From assembly GCF_029433395.1 (NCBI RefSeq), contig NZ_JAQTHW010000002.1, positions 1,178,001-1,242,000 on the forward strand: a stretch of DNA of 64,000 bases, written 5' to 3'. Numbering within the stretch: the stretch's first letter is position 1; each line of letters begins with the position of its first letter. A program made the translations under genes and the position numbers. This document shows positions 1 through 7,648 of this stretch, in pieces. This stretch comes from Bifidobacterium sp. ESL0763 (GTDB taxonomy: Bacteria > Actinomycetota > Actinomycetes > Actinomycetales > Bifidobacteriaceae). Below the pieces are notes generated by a model that was not told the origin of the DNA, did no database searches, and saw nothing but the letters and a program-made list of their open reading frames with translations.

Positions 1-87
1 GGGCCCGAGTGGATCTCGAAGGACATCCCGAAGCAGATCTCGGACGTGGAGGAGTGGATGGCGCAGCGCGCGGCTGTCAGGAAGTAG
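1..87 (+). CDS. C-terminal end of an unidentified protein
   Basis: Only the last 28 codons are inside the window, in frame 1, ending at TAG 85-87. The tail contains WISKDIP and EEWMAQRAAV and is charged and probably helical. I do not recognise the family. It lies on the same strand as the ROK-kinase pair downstream, so it may belong to the same sugar-utilisation locus, but that is inference from position only. Confidence 0.5.
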   Translation, partial: GPEWISKDIPKQISDVEEWMAQRAAVRK

Positions 88-116
88 GTCTTCTTCTTTA
101 GCGTTCTCTTCCCATC

Positions 117-210
117 GTGGGGGAGGTAAAAATATGTGTTGTCCGACACGCTCCGGGCCGCTCTGGCCAAGTCTTTACGGTCGGACAACACATATTTTTA
201 CCTCCCCCAC
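117..210 (-). repeat. Long hairpin element, copy 1
   Basis: Two 31-nt arms (117-147 and 180-210) are perfect reverse complements and enclose a 32-nt loop. The loop contains GACACGCTCC and AAGTCTTTACGGTC, which recur in the elements at 58813-58990 and 59098-59189. The arm sequence differs from those copies at about a third of positions yet stays fully paired. It sits in the gap after the first gene and before the ROK promoter. The minus strand is given because wobble pairs in the other two copies point to that orientation. It could also end transcription of the upstream gene, but there is no U-tract. Confidence 0.8.
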
Positions 211-281
211 TACGTATTGATGTCAGCAGGGGCTTATTCGGAACGCGCTGCGGGGTTTGGGGAAGCGGATAGAGAAACGGG

Positions 282-309
282 TTGATTTTTTCGTTAACTT
301 GGTTAATAT
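282..309 (+). promoter_or_regulatory. Promoter and candidate operator for the ROK-kinase pair
   Basis: A -35-like TTGATT (282-287) is followed after 16 nt by a -10-like TAATAT (304-309). The spacer and -10 contain the inverted repeat TTAAC-TTG-GTTAA (294-306), a natural operator position for autoregulation by the ROK protein encoded 60 nt downstream. A further half-site-like CGTTAATT follows near 319. No experimental basis; read from sequence only. Confidence 0.45.
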
Positions 310-372
310 ATGAAGAACGTTAATTGAGTGTCGGTCACCGCGGGCGGCACCATGGCCCAAGGAGGTGTCGCT

Positions 373-1641
373 ATGCAACCCATGTCGCCACGCACCTCGC
401 CCTCGCTCTCCCAGGTCTCCCGCCGGGACGTGTCGGAATCGAACCGGTCGCATGTGCTCTGGCACCTCTACCGGCACGGGGTCGCCTCGCGCGCGCGGAT
501 CGCCGAGGCGCTGGGGCTCACCCCCGCCGCCATCACCAAGATCACCGCGCGCCTCATCTCCTCCGGGCTCATCGCCGAGACGGGCGACATCGAGGGCAGC
601 CGTCGCCGCCGCTCGATAGGCCTGGCCCTCAACACCGAACGCTTCCACTTCATCGGCGTGAAATTCGCCCGCAGCCTCGTCGAGGTCGGCGTCTTCGACC
701 TGGCCGGCGGGCGCATCAGCCTCATCGACCTGCCGGACGTCGCCGACGACACCGTGGGCGAGGCCGTCGCCGCGATCCACCGCACCATCGACCGGCTGCT
801 GGCCGGAGACGAACGGATCGTCGCCATCGGCATGGCCGTCCCCGGCCCCTACCTGCGCCAGACGGGACGCACGGCGCTTGTCTCGTCGATGCCCCATTGG
901 CGCGACATCGACTTCATCGAGGAGTTCGCGCAGGGCTCCCCCGTCCCCGTCATCATCGAGCAGGACGCGCGCGCCGGAGCCTTGGCGCAGCGGCTCTTCG
1001 GCGAGCCGGACGGCACGGGCAGCCTGGCCTACTACCTGCTGGGCGAGGGCGTCGGTCTGGGCGTGATCGAGAGCGGCAGGCTCGTCAACGGCAGCCTCGG
1101 CGCGGCCACCGAGCTCGGCCACGTCTCCATCGACGTAAACGGCAGGCCCTGCGAATGCGGCAACGTCGGCTGCCTCGAGCGCTACTGCTCGGCCGGCGCC
1201 ATCCACGAGCAGATCGACCGGCGGGGCCTCGTGCCCGGCTCGCGCTCGATGACCCACCGCCAGGCCTGCGAGCGCCTCTTCGAGGCCTCGGAACGGGGCG
1301 ATGAGGGTGCGCGGGAGCTGGTCCGGCAAGTCGGCCGGTACGCGGGCTACGGCTGCGTGACGATATGCAACGCCTTCAACCCCAGCCGCATCGTCATCGG
1401 CGACATCGGCGCGATGGGCGGCGATGTCCTGCTCGACGCGGTCCGCGCGACGGTGGCCGAACGGGTCATCCCCCAGATCGCCGACGCCACCGACATCTCG
1501 CTTTCGGCCCTGCCGACCGACGCCACCGTGCTGGGCGCCGCGGCCGCGGCCATCACCGAATTTTTGGACCATCCGATGCGTTTCGCCGGCATCCCCGGCG
1601 CACGCACGGGCACGGGGCGCCGCAAGACGCCCAGGAACTAG
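373..1641 (+). CDS. ROK-family transcriptional regulator
   Basis: A 422-residue repressor-type ROK protein. An N-terminal winged helix (about residues 20-70, with GVASRARIAEALGLT and a recognition-helix region AAITKITARL) is followed by a ROK sugar-kinase-like domain. That domain carries the zinc motif CECGNVGCLE and an ELGHVS segment. The start is the ATG at 373 because AAGGAGGT lies 7 nt before it; a GTG at 328 and an ATG at 352 have no such site. It probably senses a sugar or sugar phosphate and controls itself and the kinase 13 nt downstream. The ligand cannot be deduced from the sequence. Confidence 0.88.
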   Translation: MQPMSPRTSPSLSQVSRRDVSESNRSHVLWHLYRHGVASRARIAEALGLTPAAITKITARLISSGLIAETGDIEGSRRRRSIGLALNTERFHFIGVKFARSLVEVGVFDLAGGRISLIDLPDVADDTVGEAVAAIHRTIDRLLAGDERIVAIGMAVPGPYLRQTGRTALVSSMPHWRDIDFIEEFAQGSPVPVIIEQDARAGALAQRLFGEPDGTGSLAYYLLGEGVGLGVIESGRLVNGSLGAATELGHVSIDVNGRPCECGNVGCLERYCSAGAIHEQIDRRGLVPGSRSMTHRQACERLFEASERGDEGARELVRQVGRYAGYGCVTICNAFNPSRIVIGDIGAMGGDVLLDAVRATVAERVIPQIADATDISLSALPTDATVLGAAAAAITEFLDHPMRFAGIPGARTGTGRRKTPRN

Positions 1642-1654
1642 GAAAGGACCACTC

Positions 1655-2554
1655 ATGGCCAAACCAATCGTCGTATCCCTGGGAGAGCTGCTCTGGGACA
1701 TGTTGCCCGGCGGCAAGCGCGCCGGCGGCGCACCGGTGAACTTCGCCTACCATGCCGCGATGAACGGGGCGGAGGGCCACGCGATCAGCGCCGTGGGCGA
1801 GGACGAGCTGGGCGACGAGCTCATCGAGGCCACCAAGGAGTCCGGCGTCGACTCCATCATCCAGCGCAACGCCTGGCCCACCTCCACCGTGGAGGTCATG
1901 CTCAAGAACGGCATCCCCGAATACACCATCGTCAAGGGCGTGGCCTGGGACCACATCCTCTACACGCGCGAGCTGATCGCGATGGTGGAGCGGGCCGACG
2001 CGATCTGCTACGGCACGCTCGCCCTGCGCAGCCAGGAGTCGCACGACACCATCATCGAGCTGCTGAAGCACGCCAAGCCGACCTCGATGCGCTTCTTCGA
2101 CATCAACATCCGCGGCGACCACTATTCCAAGGAGCTGATCGACGAGCTGCTGGGCTACGCCACGGTCTTCAAGATCAACGACGCCGAGCTGCTGCTCCTG
2201 CAGGACATGTTCGACATCCGCGGCACCTCCGACGAGCAGGCATGCCAGTGGTTCATGGACCGCTATGGGCTCAGCTACGTGATCCTGACCGCCGGGGCGA
2301 CCTTCAGCACCATCGTCGCCAAGGACGGCGAGAGCTCCACGCTCGACACCCCGCGCGTCGACGTGGTCGACACCGTGGGCGCCGGCGACTCGTTCTCCGG
2401 CACGTTCACCTCCAAGGTGCTCACCGGCTCCTCGCTGGCCGAGGCGCACCGGGCCGCCGTCAACACCGCGGCCTTCGTCTGCACCCAGAACGGCGCCTGG
2501 CCCACCTACCCCGAGCGTATCCCCGACTATCTGGCCGAGGAGGCCAAGGGCTGA
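1655..2554 (+). CDS. PfkB-family carbohydrate kinase (fructokinase-like)
   Basis: A 299-residue ribokinase/PfkB fold enzyme that phosphorylates a sugar with ATP in the cytoplasm. The N-terminal substrate-binding region GGAPVNFAYHAAMNG and the C-terminal catalytic signature DTVGAGDSFSGTF (Asp base in GAGD) are both intact. The length is normal for the family. The starting MAKPIVVSLGELLWDMLPGG resembles bacterial fructokinases (GE-x-L-x-D), so fructose is the favoured substrate, but 2-keto-deoxygluconate or another hexose is possible. It follows the ROK gene by 13 nt with a GGAAAGGA ribosome site and is closed by a strong terminator, so the two form a two-gene operon. Confidence 0.88.
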   Translation: MAKPIVVSLGELLWDMLPGGKRAGGAPVNFAYHAAMNGAEGHAISAVGEDELGDELIEATKESGVDSIIQRNAWPTSTVEVMLKNGIPEYTIVKGVAWDHILYTRELIAMVERADAICYGTLALRSQESHDTIIELLKHAKPTSMRFFDINIRGDHYSKELIDELLGYATVFKINDAELLLLQDMFDIRGTSDEQACQWFMDRYGLSYVILTAGATFSTIVAKDGESSTLDTPRVDVVDTVGAGDSFSGTFTSKVLTGSSLAEAHRAAVNTAAFVCTQNGAWPTYPERIPDYLAEEAKG

Positions 2555-2577
2555 GGGCGGACACGCACCAACGCATG

Positions 2578-2624
2578 GAAAACGCCACCGAGGGGCAACC
2601 CCTCTGGTGGCGTTTTCGTTTTTT
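2578..2624 (+). terminator. Rho-independent terminator after the kinase
   Basis: AACGCCACC and GAGGGG pair with CCCCTC and GGTGGCGTT around a CAA loop, followed by TTTTCGTTTTTT. Placed 24 nt after the kinase stop codon. Confidence 0.9.
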
Positions 2625-2695
2625 GGAGAGACTCGAGGTATTTGAGCAAGTCTCCCGTCAGAGTCTCAAGATTGGACGGGCGGCAAAACCAGCGT

Positions 2696-3025
2696 TCACC
2701 GGGCATCTCCTTTCGGCCACTCGCGTCCGAACCGGCCCGTCGTCAGCTCGGCGTGGGTGCAGATGCGGCGCATGGTGACCGACGCCTTCGGCTTGGCCGG
2801 AGTGTAGAGGACGAGGACGTCATCGCGCAGATGGAACTCCACGCAGCCGTTGTACAATCCACCGGGATTGTCGAGGATATGAGGCCGGTAACCATCCGGC
2901 ACACGGCCTTCCACCTGCAGCTCGTCCACCATGAGATCGCGCAGCTCCTCGACGCACGCACGGTCATAGCGCTTGAGCCTGCGAAGGTCTGCCAGGAACG
3001 CGGCCGAATAGTAGACCTCCAACAT
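2696..3025 (-). CDS. YafQ-family mRNA interferase toxin
   Basis: A 109-residue RelE-superfamily endoribonuclease of the YafQ type, which cuts mRNA on the ribosome. The sequence starts MLEVYYSAAFLADLRRLKR and carries the expected C-terminal half: PDGYRPHIL, EFHLRDDVLVLY and ICTHAEL, giving the conserved histidines and the Asp after FHLR; GRF supplies the late Phe. The start is the ATG one nucleotide after the antitoxin stop codon; longer upstream starts would overlap the antitoxin and lack the family N-terminus. It is coupled to the antitoxin gene at 3027-3284 and both are read from the minus strand. Confidence 0.88.
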   Translation of the reverse strand: MLEVYYSAAFLADLRRLKRYDRACVEELRDLMVDELQVEGRVPDGYRPHILDNPGGLYNGCVEFHLRDDVLVLYTPAKPKASVTMRRICTHAELTTGRFGREWPKGDAR

Positions 3026-3026
3026 G

Positions 3027-3284
3027 TCAGTCCTCCGCAAGAAGAGAGTCGAACAGTCTCCGGGACTCCTCGGGCGTACGGCACACCACATCGCCCGGCA
3101 GTGGGTGCATGGCCCGCCAGTCGGACTGCTCAGGCGTCAGTCCCCTCATGCCCTTTTCGGCGGCCATGACTTCGATGTACATGTTCAGGTCATTGACCAG
3201 CGTGCTCCCGTTGTCCCTCGCCTCCTGGTCAGCGAGGTGGTATTGCTCGTCATCGACGGGCAGATTAATCGTCACTGTTGCCAT
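3027..3284 (-). CDS. RelB/DinJ-family antitoxin
   Basis: An 85-residue partner of the YafQ-like toxin. The first 45 residues (MATVTINLPVDDEQYHLAD, then GSTLVNDLNMYIEVMAAEKG) read as a ribbon-helix-helix DNA-binding domain of the DinJ type. The acidic, unstructured-looking C-terminus is the part that normally wraps the toxin. The gene precedes the toxin by one nucleotide, the usual antitoxin-first order, so the pair is probably autoregulated. GGAAGGAG lies just upstream of the ATG. Confidence 0.87.
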   Translation of the reverse strand: MATVTINLPVDDEQYHLADQEARDNGSTLVNDLNMYIEVMAAEKGMRGLTPEQSDWRAMHPLPGDVVCRTPEESRRLFDSLLAED

Positions 3285-3617
3285 GCCAGGCTCCTTCCAA
3301 ATCCTCGATATCGCGAGCGTCCACTACCCGACATTCTAAAGACATCGGATTCGACTTCTTCCAGCTTACGCTTACGGCATCTCCTCCAGCGTCCTACTGT
3401 CCGACATCAACATCATCACACGGCGACAGGGCTTCCTTGCCTCGCCCAACGGCATCGCACGGACATCACTTCGCCGAATCCTCCATTCACATGAGCTCAT
3501 TCGTTTAAACGGACGAATTCCCGCCACTCCGATTACCACCCCAAGTACCACCTGAACATGCCCAGACGGTTTTCGTAAGCCCTTTCCCCGAACCCACGGG
3601 AACCTTGCGATTCCAAC
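3285..3617. other. Intergenic region, no gene seen
   Basis: This 333-bp stretch between the antitoxin start and the tmRNA terminator has lower GC than its surroundings. It must hold the promoter for the toxin-antitoxin pair. The open frames across it lack codon bias and recognisable motifs, and one of them runs through ssrA. Confidence 0.6.
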
Positions 3618-3655
3618 GAAAAAGGGACTTCCGAATCGCTTCGGAAGCCCCTTGT
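3618..3655 (-). terminator. Terminator of ssrA
   Basis: Read on the minus strand, GGGGCTTCCGAA pairs with TTCGGAAGTCCC and is followed by TTTTT. It begins directly after the tmRNA 3' end. Confidence 0.88.
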
Positions 3656-3658
3656 CAG

Positions 3659-4051
3659 TGGAGATGCGGGGAATTGAACCCCGGTCCGATGGCCGAACCC
3701 TCAGTCTTCTACGTGCGTAGTCCGCTGGCCGTATGGCGATTTTTCTGCCCCCATCCGTGTCGCGGACGATGGATGGCGAGCATATCCGCAGTAAAAGTCC
3801 CTGAGTCACCCTGTGGCGCGATGGCTCAAGCAAGTCCTCTAATGACGCCCAGCATCCTCCCGAAGACGAGAAGGAGTGGACGGAGCAGCAAGCTCACTGG
3901 TTAATCCTGGCGCGAAGCTCAGGCAGCGAGTGCGAACTCAGTGCGATTAGATTTAGCACTTGTTGTTTCGTGGAGGTCATCTCGAGAGGACTCCACATTC
4001 TCGGCACGCTTCCCTGCGACGAACAGGTCACCGTCGAAACCGATCATCCCC
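3659..4051 (-). ncRNA. ssrA: Transfer-messenger RNA (tmRNA)
   Basis: This RNA rescues stalled ribosomes with SmpB. The 5' end GGGGATG pairs with CATCTCC at the 3' end to form the tRNA-like acceptor stem, and a T-arm GGTTCAATTCC is present. The tag reading frame (3957 down to 3919) encodes AKSNRTEFALAA followed by TGA, the form of tag I associate with bifidobacteria. The 3' CCA is not encoded: the discriminator A is followed by CTGA, so CCA must be added. The length of about 393 nt is normal. The nearest genes are the toxin-antitoxin pair and dtd. Confidence 0.95.
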
Positions 4052-4189
4052 AATCTTGAATTATCAAGCCCCGGCTCTCACCGGACTTTTCATGATACCG
4101 CCGCTCAGCGACGAAAGCGCGCGAACGTGGCTGAAAGCGTAACGGGGGGCCACGGCGCCCACTCCCCCGCTCCGGCTAGACTGGACGGC

Positions 4190-4678
4190 ATGAGAATCGT
4201 GTTGCAGAAAGTCAGCGAGGCCGGCGTCGACGTGCTCGACGAGGCCACCGGAAAGCAGGACCCCACCTTCGAGCCGAAGCACATCGGCATCGGCTACATG
4301 CTGCTGGTGGGCGTGGCCGACACCGACGGCGACGAGCAGATCCGCTGGCTGGTCCACAAGATCGCCAACCTGCGCGTCTTCGAGGACGAGGCGGGCAAGA
4401 TGAACCTGTCGCTCAAGGACGTGGGCGGCGCCATCCTCTCGATCTCGCAGTTCACGCTCTTCGCCAACGTGCGGCGCGGCAACCGGCCGAGCTTCATCGA
4501 TGCGGGCGAGCCGACGCATGCCGAACGGGTCTGGCACGAGTTCGACGACGCGCTGCGCGCCGAGGGCCTTGAGGTGCAGGAGGGGCGCTTCGGCAGCCAC
4601 ATGCGTGTGACGCTGACCAACGACGGCCCGGTGACGATCGTCTTCGACACCGACGAGCTGATGGCCAAGCACAAGTAG
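4190..4678 (+). CDS. dtd: D-aminoacyl-tRNA deacylase
   Basis: A 162-residue DTD-family enzyme that removes D-amino acids (and misacylated glycine) from tRNA. It shows both active-site motifs: SISQFTLFA in the middle (SQxTL type) and a C-terminal TNDGPVTIV (the cross-subunit Gly-Pro motif). The start MRIVLQKVSEAGV is the family N-terminus. A loop near residues 20-35 (DEATGKQDPTFEPKH) is longer than in the E. coli protein. It stands alone on the plus strand, convergent with ftsQ, only 16 nt separating the two stop codons. Confidence 0.95.
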   Translation: MRIVLQKVSEAGVDVLDEATGKQDPTFEPKHIGIGYMLLVGVADTDGDEQIRWLVHKIANLRVFEDEAGKMNLSLKDVGGAILSISQFTLFANVRRGNRPSFIDAGEPTHAERVWHEFDDALRAEGLEVQEGRFGSHMRVTLTNDGPVTIVFDTDELMAKHK

Positions 4679-4694
4679 ACCACCAGGCCAGCCG

Positions 4695-5945
4695 CTATTT
4701 GATGATGGGGTGCAGCGGCGCGGAGACGTCGATCTGGTGCTTGTCGCCGATCTTGCTCGGGTCGTTGCCGATTTTGTCGACCACTGCCTTCTTGAGCTTC
4801 ATCTGCGAGGAATCGCCCCAGATGATGACGCGGTCGCCGCCGTTGAGCTCGGTGGTCACCGAATCCTGGGTCTTGGCCTCGACCTTGGTGACGCTGTGGC
4901 GCATCTGCGCGGGCATCTGGTTGAGCACGCGCACCGCCTGCTGCACCGCGCGGCTGCTCAGGCCCGAGCCCACGCGTTTGACCTCGATGACGGGGATGCC
5001 CTGCGCCGAGACGTTGCCCACGGAGTTGAGCACGCGGCCCTGGCCGTCCACCGCGACCATGTTGCCATTGCGGGTGCGCAGCATGGCGGCGGGTTCCTGG
5101 GCCACGACGCTGACGCCGAGACCCTGCGGGAACTCCTTCTTCACCTTGGCCTGCGAGACGCCGGGTATCGCCGTGAGCTGCTTGGTCACCTCCGAGGAGG
5201 AGACCAGGAACAGCGACTTACCGGACTGCTTGCGGGCGATGGAGACGATCTGCTGCCTGCCGACCCACTTGTTCTGCCCGGAAACCTCGATCTGGTTGCC
5301 GTCGAGCAGGAACACCGGCGAGAAGAACAGGAACCAGGCGAGCGCGGCCACGCCGGCGAGCGCGACGACGGAGACGAGCGCCTTGCGCACCACCACCATC
5401 CGCCTGGCGTGCTTGTGCTCCTTGAGGCGCGCGTTGAAATCGACCACCTTGGGGCGCGCGGCCACGCCCAGCATGTTCGTGGTCTCGCCCAGGGTCTTGG
5501 CGATGAGGTCCTCGCCCTGGAGCTCCCTGGCGTCGACGAATCCGCCCGGCGCGCTGCGGGAGCGCCGTTTGCCGGCCGAGGAGACCGAGCGCGGCCCGCC
5601 CTTGGCGCCGGTGGCGCGTCGGGTGGCGCGCATCGACCTTGCGGACCTGCGGCGGGTCGTCACCTTCCCTGAAGAACCCGTCGAACGGCCCGTGCGTGTG
5701 GAACGGCCAGTGCGCGAGGAACGCTTCCGAACCTTCGACGCCGAAGCGGAACGAGGTGCGGTCGCCTTCCGCGATGACGATGACGATGGGGACGTGGACG
5801 ACGACGAGCGACGGGTGCCTTGGACCGTGCGTCCGCCCTTGCGCTTCAAGCCGGACGCCCCGGAAGCGGCGGCACGGCGCGTCGAACGGCGGGACCCGCC
5901 ACCCGACGAAGCCCCGCCACCTGTCACCACACGACGTCCGCTCAC
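4695..5945 (-). CDS. ftsQ: Cell division protein FtsQ
   Basis: A 416-residue bitopic divisome protein. The first ~190 residues form a Ser/Arg/Lys/Thr-rich cytoplasmic tail, then come one membrane helix (VVALAGVAALAWFLFFSPVF), a POTRA-like segment (IEVSGQNKWVGRQQIVSIA to AKVKKEFPQGLGVSV) and the FtsQ/DivIB beta domain. The start is taken as the GTG at 5945 that overlaps the murC stop (GTGA). It is the last gene of the dcw run. The basic tail is much longer than in well-studied FtsQ proteins and is probably disordered. Confidence 0.9.
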   Translation of the reverse strand: MSGRRVVTGGGASSGGGSRRSTRRAAASGASGLKRKGGRTVQGTRRSSSSTSPSSSSSRKATAPRSASASKVRKRSSRTGRSTRTGRSTGSSGKVTTRRRSARSMRATRRATGAKGGPRSVSSAGKRRSRSAPGGFVDARELQGEDLIAKTLGETTNMLGVAARPKVVDFNARLKEHKHARRMVVVRKALVSVVALAGVAALAWFLFFSPVFLLDGNQIEVSGQNKWVGRQQIVSIARKQSGKSLFLVSSSEVTKQLTAIPGVSQAKVKKEFPQGLGVSVVAQEPAAMLRTRNGNMVAVDGQGRVLNSVGNVSAQGIPVIEVKRVGSGLSSRAVQQAVRVLNQMPAQMRHSVTKVEAKTQDSVTTELNGGDRVIIWGDSSQMKLKKAVVDKIGNDPSKIGDKHQIDVSAPLHPIIK

Positions 5946-7567
5946 AGCCGCTCCGTCTCGTCGCGGGCCGCGAGACGTTGGAGGATGACCGCATCCATGG
6001 TGGTCACGTCCCCCGCGCCGACGGTGATGATGACGTCGCCCTCGCGGGCATTGTCGGCAAGGGATTCGGCACCCTCGCGCAGGCTTTCGCACGTCGCCAT
6101 CCAGCCGGTAGCAGGGTCGTGCGCCAGCCCCTGCGCGGCGTCGACGATGTTGGCGGCGACCACGTCGGGGAAATCCTCCTGCCGCTCGCGGGCGGGGTAG
6201 ATCGGGGCGACGAGCACCTGGTCGGCGGCGGCGAGGGCCTGGGCGAACTGGGGGGTGAAGAACTTGGTGCGGCTGAACAGGTGCGGCTGGAAGAGCACGC
6301 GGATGGAGGCCGAGGGATAGCGCCTGCGCGCGGCGGCCAGCAGCGCCCCGATCTCGGTGGGATGGTGCGCGTAGTCGTCGACGACGGTGACGCCGTGGGC
6401 CTGGCCGTTGATCTCGAAACGGCGCGAGGCACCCAGGAACGTGGAGGCGGCGCGGGCGGCGAGGTCGGGGTCCATGCCCAGCAGGGCCGCACAGATGATG
6501 GCGGCGGTCGCGTTGCGGGCGTTGTGCATGCCGGGCACACGCAGGCCGACGGGGACCTTGCGAGACTCGGCCGACGAGGCGAATCCGGCCGGCAGCTCGA
6601 TGACGAAGCGTTCGGCGCCGTCGCCCGCCGACTCCTTCTCGGAGAGGATGCGGACCAGCAGGGTGCCGTCGAGGCCGGAGTCCCCGCCACGCCCGTCGAT
6701 TCCGGCGATACTGGCGACGCTTCCGGACGCCTCGGTGGTGTAGCAGATCGTGCGGCGGCGGACCTCAGGGGGCAGCATGCGCATGATGGCGCGCGAGCCG
6801 TCGTCGTCGAGCGACATGACGACGTGGCCCTTGGCATGCCCGGCGTAGCCGACGAAGGCGCGACGGTAACGCCCGGCGTCGCCGTAATGGTCGAGGTGGT
6901 CGGCCTCGGCGTTGACGATGAGCGCGATGTCGGGATGGTATTTGGCGAAGCTACCGTCGGATTCGTCGGCCTCGGCGACCAGCACCGCACCCTTGCCGGC
7001 GTGCCCGCCGTCCAGCGCCTCGCCGTCCGGGTTCTGGATGGAACCGCCGATGGCGTAGCTGGGGTCGGCCAGCCGTCCGGTGCCGGCGTTGACGAGGATG
7101 TGGGAGAGCAGCGAGCTGGTGGTGGTCTTGCCGTGCGCCCCGGCCACGCTCACCGACCGCTTGCCCGCCATGAGCAGCGCGAGGATGTCGCTGCGGTGCA
7201 CGATATGAGAGCCCTGCGCGGCGGCGGCCACGATCTCGGGGTTGCCGGGCTTGATGGCGGTGGAATAGACGACGGTGCGGGCCCCGGCCACGTTGGCCGC
7301 CTGCTGGCCGACGAACACCTTGACGCCCAGGGATTCCAGACGCGCGGTCCGGTCATTTGCGGCGCGGTCGGAACCGGAGACCTCGACGCCCTGTTCGACG
7401 AGCATCTCGGCGAGCACGCTCATGCCGGCACCGCCGATGCCGATGAAGTGGGTGTGGCCGAGCCCGGAAAGGGTCTGCGAGCCGTCGAACGCTGCGCGCT
7501 CGGGGTTCAGATCGATGCGCTGGCCGCCATCGTGGCCCTCATTGCTTGCTGGTGTGCTCTGCGACAC
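5942..7567 (-). CDS. murC: UDP-N-acetylmuramate--L-alanine ligase
   Basis: MurC adds L-Ala to UDP-MurNAc using ATP, the first step of stem-peptide assembly. The 541 residues contain the N-terminal Rossmann motif HFIGIGGAGMS (about 40-50), the P-loop AHGKTTTSS (about 144-152), the central AEADESDGSF and AEADHLDHYG, and the C-terminal domain with VVDDYAHHPTEI. The first ~35 residues are a poorly conserved extension. It lies between murG and ftsQ in the dcw order and overlaps ftsQ by four bases. Confidence 0.96.
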   Translation of the reverse strand: MSQSTPASNEGHDGGQRIDLNPERAAFDGSQTLSGLGHTHFIGIGGAGMSVLAEMLVEQGVEVSGSDRAANDRTARLESLGVKVFVGQQAANVAGARTVVYSTAIKPGNPEIVAAAAQGSHIVHRSDILALLMAGKRSVSVAGAHGKTTTSSLLSHILVNAGTGRLADPSYAIGGSIQNPDGEALDGGHAGKGAVLVAEADESDGSFAKYHPDIALIVNAEADHLDHYGDAGRYRRAFVGYAGHAKGHVVMSLDDDGSRAIMRMLPPEVRRRTICYTTEASGSVASIAGIDGRGGDSGLDGTLLVRILSEKESAGDGAERFVIELPAGFASSAESRKVPVGLRVPGMHNARNATAAIICAALLGMDPDLAARAASTFLGASRRFEINGQAHGVTVVDDYAHHPTEIGALLAAARRRYPSASIRVLFQPHLFSRTKFFTPQFAQALAAADQVLVAPIYPARERQEDFPDVVAANIVDAAQGLAHDPATGWMATCESLREGAESLADNAREGDVIITVGAGDVTTMDAVILQRLAARDETERL

Positions 7568-7648
7568 GACATGCTCCTTGGACGTTCTGCGCCGCGTTCG
7601 ACGACGGCTGGTCTGCTCTCCATTATGGACGAACCCATGGCCTTGCGG

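Noticed and set aside
117..210. Simple terminator of the upstream gene
   Set aside because: No U-tract follows, and the loop is conserved in two distant copies, so a plain terminator does not explain it.
223..1716. 497-codon frame antisense to the ROK gene
   Set aside because: The ROK protein has clear motifs and a strong ribosome site; the antisense product is low complexity.
3372..3833. 153-codon minus-strand frame
   Set aside because: It runs through the tmRNA 3' end and terminator and has no family features.
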